A DNA stretch of 64,000 bases from UBA9160 sp035489755 (GTDB taxonomy: Bacteria; Myxococcota_A; UBA9160): positions 1-64,000 of the forward strand of contig DATGZK010000081.1 in NCBI GenBank assembly GCA_035489755.1, given 5' to 3'. This document shows, one piece after another, positions 8,063 to 15,813 of this stretch. A program made the translations under genes and the position numbers. The notes beneath the pieces were generated by a model. It was not told where the DNA came from. It was given only the letters and a program-made list of their open reading frames with translations, and did not search any database. Position 1 is the stretch's first letter, and each line of letters begins with the position of its first letter.

Positions 8063-10116
8063 GAGGTCTCGCCGTGGGATGCCGTTCCCGCGCTTGCGCT
8101 ACCGCCATGTCCGCGCAATCGCGCCAGCTCCGAAGTGAGCCGAGCTTCGCCGGGGATGCGTTCGAGGGCGTGTGCCAAAAGATCACTCGCCGCACGCGCT
8201 TGGCCCGCCTCTTCAAGGCTGTGCGCGGCGGCAAGAGCGGTTTCTGCATCGCTCGGCGCGAGTTCCGCCGCCCGAACGAGCTCGTCGGCCGCCGCCCGGA
8301 AAAATCCGGCCCGTGCAAGCACGAGACCCGCGCTGCGCCTCGTATACGCGGACTCGGGGGCGGCGACGCTCACAAGCGCCGGGTCGCGGGTGGCGCGCAA
8401 GAGCGCCGTCAAAGTCTCGTCTGCGGTGCGTGGGAAGCGCTCCAATGCTTCTCGAACTGCCTCGGCCGCCTCGCCGCCCCGCCCTCCGTCGAGCCACAGC
8501 TGTGCCAGGGCGAGCCAAGGCGCTGGGGATGCCGGGTCAAGCCGGGCGGCTTCCGAGGCCGCAGCGAGCGCACCGATCGGGTCACCGACCGCGGCACGCG
8601 TCCGCGAGAGTGCCGCCACGGGGGCTACGTCCAGCGGACTCGCCCAATGACTTTCCTCGCGCAGCCTGAGTGCTCGCTCGAGAACCCGTGCGCCGCCGCC
8701 TCCCAACAAGAACTCTGCCTCTGCAGCGTCGGCTGCGAGTGCCAGCAGGGCGGGCCTTCCAGGTCGGACCCACAGCCCGCGCAGGGCGTCGTTCTCGCCC
8801 GCCGCGAACTCCCCTTGCGCGATGCGCCGTTCTGCCCGCGCCTCGGCGACGAGCGCAAGGCTCTGTGTTCCCGCGACGAGCGCCAAGAGAAGTGCAATCG
8901 TCGCAACACTCCAACGAGTCCTCTCATGGGCTGCCATCGATCGCGATGTGCCGCTCTCCCGTGCTTCACCCAGATTTCCGCTCCATGCAATTCCCGCGAG
9001 TGCCGCCGTGGCAAGCGCCACAGCCGGGACATGGAGCGGAAAGTCGACCAGGGAATGACAGGCCACGGCAATCAGACCCGCCGCGGGCGCAAATGCCAGT
9101 GGGCTCTGCCTGCGCAATCTCACGAGGCGCTCCCCCACCACCCTCACCGCGGCGATTGCGAGCAGAAGACCCGGCAGCCCAAGCTCTACCCAAGCGTGCA
9201 GCGGTTCGCTGTGGGCGTGGAGGACGGCGTAGGGCAAGCCCATCGGTCGCCAACGGGTGAAAGCCGGAGCAAACGCACCGAGTCCGGCGCCCAGTGGAAG
9301 GTATGACCAGGCGGCACGGCCGGCGCTTGCGTAGACCTGCCAGCGCAAGCCCGCCGAAAGCTCACCTTCCCGACCCGACGGCGGAAGAAGCCCCGGCACA
9401 ATCGCTGGCACACACGCAAGCAGCACGGCGACGCCGCTTAGCACTCCGATCACAAGCCATGTGCCCCGCCTTGCGGGGAGGCGCTGGACCACAAGTGTGG
9501 CCGCACAAATTCCAAGTGCCGCAAGGAGTGCGCCGAGTGATTCTGTCGCCGCTACGCCAGCGCCCAGCAGCCCAAAGATGCCGAACCAGAGCAGGGCATC
9601 TTCACGGTGCCCACGCCTCGCGAGTTCGGAGCCGACAAGCCTGGCGAACGCGTAGGAAGCGGGCAAAAGCAGCCACGCGGCGAGGTGATTCGGGTTTCCG
9701 AACGGCTCCCGGGCACGCGCCCCTAAAGGGGTCATCGCGAGGGCGACACACGCGACGACGGCGCCGAGAACGGCAAACCCTCCGAGCAGGCGGCGCGCCT
9801 GAAGCCTTGAGAGCGTTCCCGCACACAACAAAAAAACAAGCACCGAGGCAAGCAGCGGCGCGCTCGCGTCCAGCGTCGCGTCGGGTGCGATGCTCCACAG
9901 AACGGACGCAAGGCCCAGCCCGCACCCTGCGAGCGCGAGCTCCAACCCCCCGCCAGCAATCGCCGCGAACTGCCGCGTCGCGGCAGCAAGCCCGGCAACC
10001 GCCGCCACCGCCAGGTAAAGGCCGGCGCTTACCTCCGCTGTCACTCCGCCATGGAACGCCACCGCTCCTGCGAGGAGTGCCAGCAATGCGCAAGCGAGCC
10101 AGCCACTGCGAATCAC
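8059..10116 (-). CDS. O-antigen ligase/polymerase (Wzy/WaaL-like) with C-terminal TPRs
   Basis: The 685-residue protein has an N-terminal half of about ten membrane helices and a large periplasmic loop with GNPNHLAAWL and HSEPLHAWVELGLPGLLL, which are hallmarks of the O-antigen ligase (Wzy_C) family. From about residue 430 onward it is soluble and made of TPR-like helical repeats (for example AWLALAQLWLDGGRGGEAAEAVREAL and AETALAAAHSLEEAGQARAASDLL). The likely role is polymerising lipid-linked repeat units or transferring the glycan at the periplasmic face, with the TPR part as a docking surface. The GTG start at 10116 overlaps the kinase gene stop by four bases. Confidence 0.8.
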   Translation of the reverse strand: MIRSGWLACALLALLAGAVAFHGGVTAEVSAGLYLAVAAVAGLAAATRQFAAIAGGGLELALAGCGLGLASVLWSIAPDATLDASAPLLASVLVFLLCAGTLSRLQARRLLGGFAVLGAVVACVALAMTPLGARAREPFGNPNHLAAWLLLPASYAFARLVGSELARRGHREDALLWFGIFGLLGAGVAATESLGALLAALGICAATLVVQRLPARRGTWLVIGVLSGVAVLLACVPAIVPGLLPPSGREGELSAGLRWQVYASAGRAAWSYLPLGAGLGAFAPAFTRWRPMGLPYAVLHAHSEPLHAWVELGLPGLLLAIAAVRVVGERLVRLRRQSPLAFAPAAGLIAVACHSLVDFPLHVPAVALATAALAGIAWSGNLGEARESGTSRSMAAHERTRWSVATIALLLALVAGTQSLALVAEARAERRIAQGEFAAGENDALRGLWVRPGRPALLALAADAAEAEFLLGGGGARVLERALRLREESHWASPLDVAPVAALSRTRAAVGDPIGALAAASEAARLDPASPAPWLALAQLWLDGGRGGEAAEAVREALERFPRTADETLTALLRATRDPALVSVAAPESAYTRRSAGLVLARAGFFRAAADELVRAAELAPSDAETALAAAHSLEEAGQARAASDLLAHALERIPGEARLTSELARLRGHGGSASAGTASHGETS

Positions 10117-11993
10117 GCCGGTCTACTCCCGGTGCTGGCAGGCCCCGCGTCGCCGGCAGTCTCTCGCCCGTAGCTGTAGTAGCGATATGCCGCGGTTGGA
10201 TCGTCGATCGGCGACTTGTTCAGAACGACGCCGTAGAGTCGAGCTCCAGAGCGCTCGAGCTGGCGCACGGTCGACCGCAGGACACGCCAGTCGAATCGCC
10301 GTGGCTCGACGACGAGCAGCACGCCATCGACCAGCCCTGCGAGCAGAGACGCGTCTACCAGCCCACCCGCGGGCGGCGAGTCAAGCAGCACGTACTCGTA
10401 CCGTTCACGCAGCAACCGAACGAGCTCTCCGAGCCGATGGGACTCAATGAGCTCCGCGGGATTTGCCGGCAGTGTTCCGCACGGCAGTGCGTCGAGACCC
10501 TCCACGTGCGTCGGTCGGAGTGCTTGGTCCAGATCTGCGTCGCCGGCGAGATAGTCGGCGAGCCCCCGGGCTTTGGCGAGCGCAAACATCCGGTGTAGCG
10601 TCGGTCGCCGCAGATCCGTGTCGATCACGACGGTCCGGCGGCCTGACTGCGCGAGTGACACCGCCAGGTTCGCGAGCACCGTGCTCTTCCCCTCCTCGGG
10701 ACCCGTGCTCGTGACGAGTACAGCGCGCCGCTGCAGGTCCACATGGCTGAAACGCAGGTTCGTCCGCAGCGCTCGGAACATCTCCCCTTCGAGCGCACCA
10801 GGGGCCTCCGCCACGAGCGAGGTCGCGCGCGGACGCGCATCGAACCGCGAGATCGTGCCGAGGGTGGAAAGGCCGAGGACGCGTGCCACCTCTTCGGCGC
10901 TCCCGACACTCCGGTCTAGCGTGTCCACCAGATAGGCCGCCGCGATTGCGGCGCACAGCCCCAGCACAAGAGCCACGGTCAGGTTTCGCCCCGTTCGCGG
11001 CTCGATCGCTAGGGTCGGCCGCTTGGCGGGTTCGAGGACCCGGAGGTCAAAGTCTGCGATGCCGGCAGAGAGATCTGCCTGCTTCAGCTTCTTGAGCAGC
11101 ACCTCGTACATCTGCTGATCGAGATCGGCGTCACGCTTGAGGATCCGGTACTGGATCAATTTTCGTTGGTCGACTTCACGGGTCGCCTGACTCTGTGCGA
11201 ATCTCGCGCGTAGGCTTTCTAGGCGTGTGCGAGCTTCGATGACCTTCGGGTGTTGGTCGAGGTAGCGGCGTCGGAGCTGGGCGAGCTCGACTTCCGCCGC
11301 GGTGACTTCCTGGCGCAGCGTCCCGTCCGCGGCCTCCGATGACAGGGGCGCTGCTTCCTCGGCACCCGAGAAGTCAAGACGCTCGGTCGAGAGATAGTCG
11401 ACAAGACGTTCCTCAGACCGACGCAGCTTGTCGCGCTGATTTTCGAGCTCTCCGGTGAGCCAGGTGATCGATCGGCGGCGGCCCTCATCGCGTTGCTCTT
11501 GGGAGTACGAGATATAGGCATCTGCGACCGCATTGCACAGATCCCGCGCGCGCTCGGGCGCGCCCGCGTCCGCATGCAGAAGCACGATCCGGGTATCGCG
11601 CAGATGCTCGACGTCGAGGGCCCCTTTCACCTCCTGGACAACCGCCTGGATGCGCTCCGCTGGGGTACTTGCGTCGATCCAGCCCAATGTCTCCGCCGCA
11701 CGTCGTGCCACCGGCTCGCTTCGCATGACCTCGAGTTCAGTTTCAAACGAGCGTCGTTCGAGCAGGTAGCCTTCGATCGGACTGGAACGATCTGCCAAAG
11801 CATTCGCGGGCGCCGTCGCTCCGATCACAAGTCGAGCGGTCGCGCGATAGACCGCCGGGATTCGGTAGTTCCAGACCAAGGCCAGGCTAAGAAAGCCCAC
11901 GAAGGTCGCGACCAGCGTTCGCCAACGCTGGCGCAGCATGGCCAGCTGGTCGGTCCAGTGCCCCTCGTCGATGGTGGACCTATGCGCCTGCAT
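10113..11993 (-). CDS. Polysaccharide co-polymerase / BY-type tyrosine kinase (Wzc-like)
   Basis: A 626-residue fusion of a Wzz chain-length domain and a bacterial tyrosine kinase. Membrane helices lie near residues 26-41 and 335-355, flanking a periplasmic coiled-coil region (about 160-310) with RRYLDQHPKV. The cytosolic kinase has Walker A TSTGPEEGKST (428-438), Walker A' VVIDTDLRRP (454-463) and Walker B YVLLDSPP (534-541). Tyr 603, 605, 606 and 608 form a short autophosphorylation tail. It should set chain length and cycle polymer export through kinase phosphorylation. The ATG at 11993 follows GGAGGGAAGCGAG, a strong ribosome binding site; an upstream in-frame ATG at 12017 has none. Confidence 0.92.
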   Translation of the reverse strand: MQAHRSTIDEGHWTDQLAMLRQRWRTLVATFVGFLSLALVWNYRIPAVYRATARLVIGATAPANALADRSSPIEGYLLERRSFETELEVMRSEPVARRAAETLGWIDASTPAERIQAVVQEVKGALDVEHLRDTRIVLLHADAGAPERARDLCNAVADAYISYSQEQRDEGRRRSITWLTGELENQRDKLRRSEERLVDYLSTERLDFSGAEEAAPLSSEAADGTLRQEVTAAEVELAQLRRRYLDQHPKVIEARTRLESLRARFAQSQATREVDQRKLIQYRILKRDADLDQQMYEVLLKKLKQADLSAGIADFDLRVLEPAKRPTLAIEPRTGRNLTVALVLGLCAAIAAAYLVDTLDRSVGSAEEVARVLGLSTLGTISRFDARPRATSLVAEAPGALEGEMFRALRTNLRFSHVDLQRRAVLVTSTGPEEGKSTVLANLAVSLAQSGRRTVVIDTDLRRPTLHRMFALAKARGLADYLAGDADLDQALRPTHVEGLDALPCGTLPANPAELIESHRLGELVRLLRERYEYVLLDSPPAGGLVDASLLAGLVDGVLLVVEPRRFDWRVLRSTVRQLERSGARLYGVVLNKSPIDDPTAAYRYYSYGRETAGDAGPASTGSRPA

Positions 11994-12019
11994 CTCGCTT
12001 CCCTCCACTGCCGGCATCG

Positions 12020-12913
12020 CTAGAAGTAGGACTGCGGAACCACGACGAGGTCGCCGTCCTTGAGCTCGAGATTCTGCGCGTCGCTGCTCCCAGACATGAG
12101 ATCGCCGATGCGCACGCGGGTCTCCGTGCGCCGCTCCCCGGATCCGCGCACAATGCGCGCACGATTGCCGGCGGCATATTCCGTAAGACCGCCCGCGAGG
12201 AGAACGGCGTCGAGAACCGTCGGAGCCTGCGAGAGCGAGTAGGTGCCCGGTCGAGCCACCTCGCCCACCACACGCACGCGTGGCATTGGACCTTCCGCCA
12301 TGGCCGCCGCTCCCGTCGCCGCGCGCGAAACGATGAGAACGTCCCCCGGCCCGATCGGCGGATTCGAAGCGGCGTCGCCACCGCGCAGGAGCGCCTGTAG
12401 GTCCAGTTCTGCCGGAGCGGCCGGTGAATTTCCATCCGGTGCCGTTGGAGCCGCTGGATTGGCCGCGGTGGGATGAAGAAGGACGGCGGTAGATCCAGCT
12501 CCGGGTGTCAGTCCGCCTGCGGCGATCAGCAGATCCAGCACTCGCATGTGCTCGTGCACGGGATGCGCACCGGGTCGCTCGACAGGACCCAGGACGGAAG
12601 CCGTCCGGCGCGCCGATTCCCGGAGTGTGACCACGACACGCGGCGCACGCAGGTAGCTGCGTTCGAGGCGCGAACGCAGCTCCTCCGCCAGCTCGTCGCA
12701 GGTCTTCCCGGCCGCGGTGACGCGACCCAGCAGGACGTGGGAGACCGTGCCATCTTCGTCCACGTGGAGCGGGCCCGAGAGGTCGCTCTCTTGCCACACC
12801 TGTACTTCGATGGTGTCGCCGGGCGCAATGCGCTCGGGCCCGGCGTCGGCGCGCGCCATCGTCGCGGCCACCAGCAAGAGGCTCAGCCCAATGCCGAGCC
12901 CAGCCCCGCGCAT
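12020..12913 (-). CDS. Outer-membrane polysaccharide export (OPX/Wza-family) protein
   Basis: This 297-residue secreted protein carries a signal peptide (cleavage after ATMARA), a polysaccharide-export domain (IAPGDTIEVQVWQESDLSGPLHVDEDGTVS, in two parts, about residues 28-110) and an SLBB-type domain near the C-terminus (VVGEVARPGTYSLSQAPTVL, 205-285). It has no lipobox Cys and ends right after the last SLBB strand (VVVPQSYF). It therefore lacks the C-terminal amphipathic helix that forms the outer-membrane pore in E. coli Wza. It probably forms the periplasmic conduit between the kinase/co-polymerase and the beta-barrel encoded just upstream. The ATG at 12913 is 19 nt after the barrel stop; its ribosome binding site is weak. 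Confidence 0.85.
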   Translation of the reverse strand: MRGAGLGIGLSLLLVAATMARADAGPERIAPGDTIEVQVWQESDLSGPLHVDEDGTVSHVLLGRVTAAGKTCDELAEELRSRLERSYLRAPRVVVTLRESARRTASVLGPVERPGAHPVHEHMRVLDLLIAAGGLTPGAGSTAVLLHPTAANPAAPTAPDGNSPAAPAELDLQALLRGGDAASNPPIGPGDVLIVSRAATGAAAMAEGPMPRVRVVGEVARPGTYSLSQAPTVLDAVLLAGGLTEYAAGNRARIVRGSGERRTETRVRIGDLMSGSSDAQNLELKDGDLVVVPQSYF

Positions 12914-12932
12914 CAGCCGAGACAATCGTCGA

Positions 12933-14174
12933 TTAGCGTCGGTATTTGAACTCAAGCAGCACCCGATTCTGCGTGACATTGCTGAGGTCACCTTGTCCAT
13001 ACGTTTGCCAGTGGCGGACCACGAGTCCGGCCTGGAGCGTACGCGTCAGTTGACGACGGAGCGCCGCCTCCACCGCGTAGTACTTCTGGTTGCCAACGCC
13101 CGGAGCTTGGTTGTCGAATTGACCGCCGAATGCATCGATCGTCGCGCGCATTCGCGGCCCCAGCTGCTTTTCGAGACCGGCATGACCGACGGTCTCTGCG
13201 TAGTTGAAGCCAGAAATGTCCGAGGTCAGCATGCGGGTCACGCCGGCGTTCCAGCGCCAGCCGCCTTCGAGGTCGCCTTTGAGCTGGAGAAGACCGATTG
13301 CCCCGGGCGTGGTCGGTCCAGAGTGAAAGTCGATTTGCCCGTAGCCACCTCCAAGCTCGACCTCCACATTCCTCAAAGCTCGCCAACGGATGCCCGCGAG
13401 GCCCGAGACCTCGGTGAGATCGTCTTGCGGAAGGTCGTCAAACCAGCGCTCGCGAGTGGTGAGGCGTGCGTAGCCGATCACCTCCCGCCCCATGCCGCGC
13501 TGAAGCTCCACTTCCGCGGTCACATCGTCGTAGCTGGCGTTGAAGGATTCGGTGCCCGGTGGCAATCCGGCGGGCACCGGATCTTGCCGCACCTGGTAGG
13601 GGTCCGAGTCAAATCGCGTTCCGCGAAGTGTCAAGTCGAGGATAAACTCTTCCGGCAGCTCTCTGCGGTACCGTGCCTGGGCTTCGAGGCGATTCGATTG
13701 GACGAGGTTCTCGAGGTCGTCCTGGGGCAGTCCGTAGTTGAGGGGCTGCGGGGCATAGGCATCGGACACGCGCAGCGTGAGGCCGCGCATCGCGTCCACC
13801 TCTGCGAAGCCACTGATGCGCCAGAAGTACTGGGAGATTTGCGGAGAACCGTAGTATTGACGCAGGTCCGCACCCACGTCTGCCCCGGTGCGCCACGCGC
13901 CTTCCCTGTAGGACGTTTCAATTCCCGGCCCAAACCACAGGCCCGGCTCCCCCGGACCGCCGCCCGGCGCAAGCAGAACATTGTCGTCATAGACCGCGGT
14001 CAGGCTCGCGTACGGATGCCAGGCAAAGCCCTCGCGCGGCCCGCTGGCCCCGGGTTCCCCCGGATCTGCGCGCGCGAACGCGGGCGCAAACAACCCGATC
14101 GCCACGAGCGCCGCGACCCGCAAGCCGCGCCTGGCGGCTGCCAATCCCTTTTGTGTAAGACCCTGCATCGTCAC
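12933..14174 (-). CDS. Outer-membrane beta-barrel protein of the EPS export system
   Basis: A 413-residue protein with a signal peptide (cleavage after APAFARA) followed by many alternating-pattern beta strands with aromatic girdles (LTAVYDDNVLL, LRVSDAYAPQPLNYGL, VIGYARLTTRERWFDDL, GLVVRHWQTYGQ). It ends in an aromatic/basic strand LLEFKYRR. Strand content suits a barrel of about 16-18 strands. No specific enzyme motif is visible. Its place directly beside an OPX protein that lacks its own membrane helix suggests it is the terminal outer-membrane pore for the polymer, as known for Myxococcus-type EPS systems. The GTG at 14174 overlaps the preceding stop; an ATG two codons later is an alternative start. 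Confidence 0.75.
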   Translation of the reverse strand: MTMQGLTQKGLAAARRGLRVAALVAIGLFAPAFARADPGEPGASGPREGFAWHPYASLTAVYDDNVLLAPGGGPGEPGLWFGPGIETSYREGAWRTGADVGADLRQYYGSPQISQYFWRISGFAEVDAMRGLTLRVSDAYAPQPLNYGLPQDDLENLVQSNRLEAQARYRRELPEEFILDLTLRGTRFDSDPYQVRQDPVPAGLPPGTESFNASYDDVTAEVELQRGMGREVIGYARLTTRERWFDDLPQDDLTEVSGLAGIRWRALRNVEVELGGGYGQIDFHSGPTTPGAIGLLQLKGDLEGGWRWNAGVTRMLTSDISGFNYAETVGHAGLEKQLGPRMRATIDAFGGQFDNQAPGVGNQKYYAVEAALRRQLTRTLQAGLVVRHWQTYGQGDLSNVTQNRVLLEFKYRR

Positions 14175-15502
14175 ATCTCTGCCGGCAAGAGTGGCGAGAG
14201 GGGCCGCGTATACAGTCGCTCCTGCTGGTTTTGAATCAGGATGAGGTCGCCGGGGCCTGGCATCGCAAGTCGCTGGAGGAATCCAGCCACCAAGGTGTGC
14301 ACGAGGGGGTTTGCGAGATTCGCAGACGCGGCGCTGGCGTCCACGAGTTCGTCCGCAGCTCCCTCTTCCACACCGATCGCGTCAAGGACCGCGAGGTAGT
14401 CCTGATCCCCATCCCGTCGTCGCAGAACCCGAATGACGTCCACACCGGCACCCTGCCGAAGTTGCGCACGCAGGCTCTGCACCCCCTCTCCAAGAGGCAC
14501 AGTCGCGATCTCGGTCCATACCCAGCCTGCGGCGCCGGTTGCAGGGTGGATCACGCGGGCACTCGCGTTTCCGATCGACCAGATTTGAGGCGCACTTCCG
14601 TGTATACGGGCAAGAAGAGTCACTGTACCGGGATTGTCGATGCGCACGTCCCAGCGAAGCTCGGCTCCGTCACGATCGGCTCTCGCCCAGGCGCCGCCGG
14701 AGGTAGGCGCAGAAAGGGACTGATCGGTCACGGACGCTTGACCGGGAAGTGCGTGGAAGGTCTCCCCCTCGATGGTCTGAGGCGGGCCTTCGATCGGGAG
14801 CCGCGATTCGAGACCCAGCGCCCGGACCAGCGTGCGCGCCTTATCGCCGAAACGAAGAGGTTGCCCAGCGCTCCAACCGTCGCGTGGCTCGATGCACAGT
14901 TGTCTGTACCGCTCCAGTGTGACCTGTGTGGCAGTCGATCCCGGATCGAACGAGGCCGAGAGCGTCTGAACGCCGGCCGGGAGGGGGAGCAGCTGGGGCG
15001 AGAGTCCAGGCCTCTCGAGTTGAGGATCGGTCTCCCCCGCATTGCGGTTGCCGGCGCGCCACTGCTGCACGCCATGACCCTCCACCGCGAGTGCGTAGAG
15101 GCCCGCCTCGGGAACGCTTAAATCGACCGTCAATGAGGTGGCACCGGGTGCGGGCCGAATCGGCACCGATACGGAGACCTCGCCGCCCTGGGCGGGCGGG
15201 GGGCAAAGGAGCGCAAACAGCGCCGCAGGAGGCGCATCTCGGCCCGCGGCAGACCCCAAGCCGAGCGCACCCACGAGCCGGTCCGCCCAGTCCTCTTCGG
15301 AAACCCACGGACCGCGCGGGACGGTCTCGGTCACTACGCGCGGCGACAGCGATGGATCGGTGGCAATGGGCGATGGCGTGGCCAGCGGCGCCAGCGACTG
15401 ATCGGCTGCGATGGGGGATGCCGCCGCCAGCGCGCAGGCAAGCGAGAGCAGTGCCGCCCGGCCAAAGCCGAGCAGGAGCGCGCCGAATTCCCCTTCTCGC
15501 AC
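14171..15502 (-). CDS. Unrecognised secreted protein with duplicated helix plus beta-sandwich module; first gene of the EPS operon
   Basis: I do not recognise this 443-residue protein. From the GTG at 15502 it has a signal-like segment (LLSLACALAAASPIAA) and then repeated modules. A short helix ADRLVGALGL (residues 73-82) precedes a beta-rich domain (about 123-198). A second helix RTLVRALGL (223-231) precedes a matching beta-rich domain (281-364). A third helix HTLVAGFLQRL (402-412) ends the series. The two beta domains share HGxxxQxW, GN and GVQxL landmarks, which suggests tandem carbohydrate-binding-like sandwiches. A GTG at 15616 would add 38 residues but would run through a candidate promoter. 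It overlaps the barrel gene by four bases, so it is probably periplasmic and part of EPS export or binding. Confidence 0.7.
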   Translation of the reverse strand: MREGEFGALLLGFGRAALLSLACALAAASPIAADQSLAPLATPSPIATDPSLSPRVVTETVPRGPWVSEEDWADRLVGALGLGSAAGRDAPPAALFALLCPPPAQGGEVSVSVPIRPAPGATSLTVDLSVPEAGLYALAVEGHGVQQWRAGNRNAGETDPQLERPGLSPQLLPLPAGVQTLSASFDPGSTATQVTLERYRQLCIEPRDGWSAGQPLRFGDKARTLVRALGLESRLPIEGPPQTIEGETFHALPGQASVTDQSLSAPTSGGAWARADRDGAELRWDVRIDNPGTVTLLARIHGSAPQIWSIGNASARVIHPATGAAGWVWTEIATVPLGEGVQSLRAQLRQGAGVDVIRVLRRRDGDQDYLAVLDAIGVEEGAADELVDASAASANLANPLVHTLVAGFLQRLAMPGPGDLILIQNQQERLYTRPLSPLLPAEM

Positions 15503-15813
15503 GCGTTTCAGGGCACACCCCGCACCTGATTGCCCGGCGTGCGAATCGGCTATAGACGGCCTTTCCTTTATCGGTTCAAGGGGATAGGCGGTCTCGGCGC
15601 GTGCCCGTGCAGCCACCGCGTCCGCGAAATCCCGATGCGCAGCAAAAGGTTAGGCTCGCGCCTGCACATTCAGGAGGGCCTCGGTAAGAGGCAGGAGAAG
15701 GAGCACACGGGTGCAGGGCAGCTGCAGAATGCCTGCAACTCGAGCGCACCCAAGAGGCAGTCCGTGTGCGAGAGAGATGCAGGCCGGCGCGCTGCGCGTC
15801 TCGCTTCTTAGGC
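15503..15813. other. Intergenic region in front of the EPS operon
   Basis: About 310 nt between the EPS operon start and the alpha-mannosidase stop. The operon-proximal 115 nt could be coding if the 15616 GTG is used. The rest shows a candidate promoter (listed separately) but no convincing terminator hairpin with a U-tract behind the mannosidase gene, and no RNA gene. Confidence 0.4.
15551..15579 (-). promoter_or_regulatory. Candidate sigma70-type promoter for the EPS operon
   Basis: On the minus strand TTGAAC (15579-15574) is followed after 17 nt by TCTATA, or after 19 nt by TATAGC. The -10 match is only fair. The position, about 50-75 nt before the GTG at 15502, is sensible for the first gene of the operon. 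Confidence 0.3.

Noticed and set aside
4405..8650. Long plus-strand open frames antisense to the EPS glycosyltransferase genes (4405-6210, 5520-7163, 6872-8650)
   Set aside because: Arg/Ser/Ala-rich products without motifs; the minus-strand genes have clear families and four-base overlaps.
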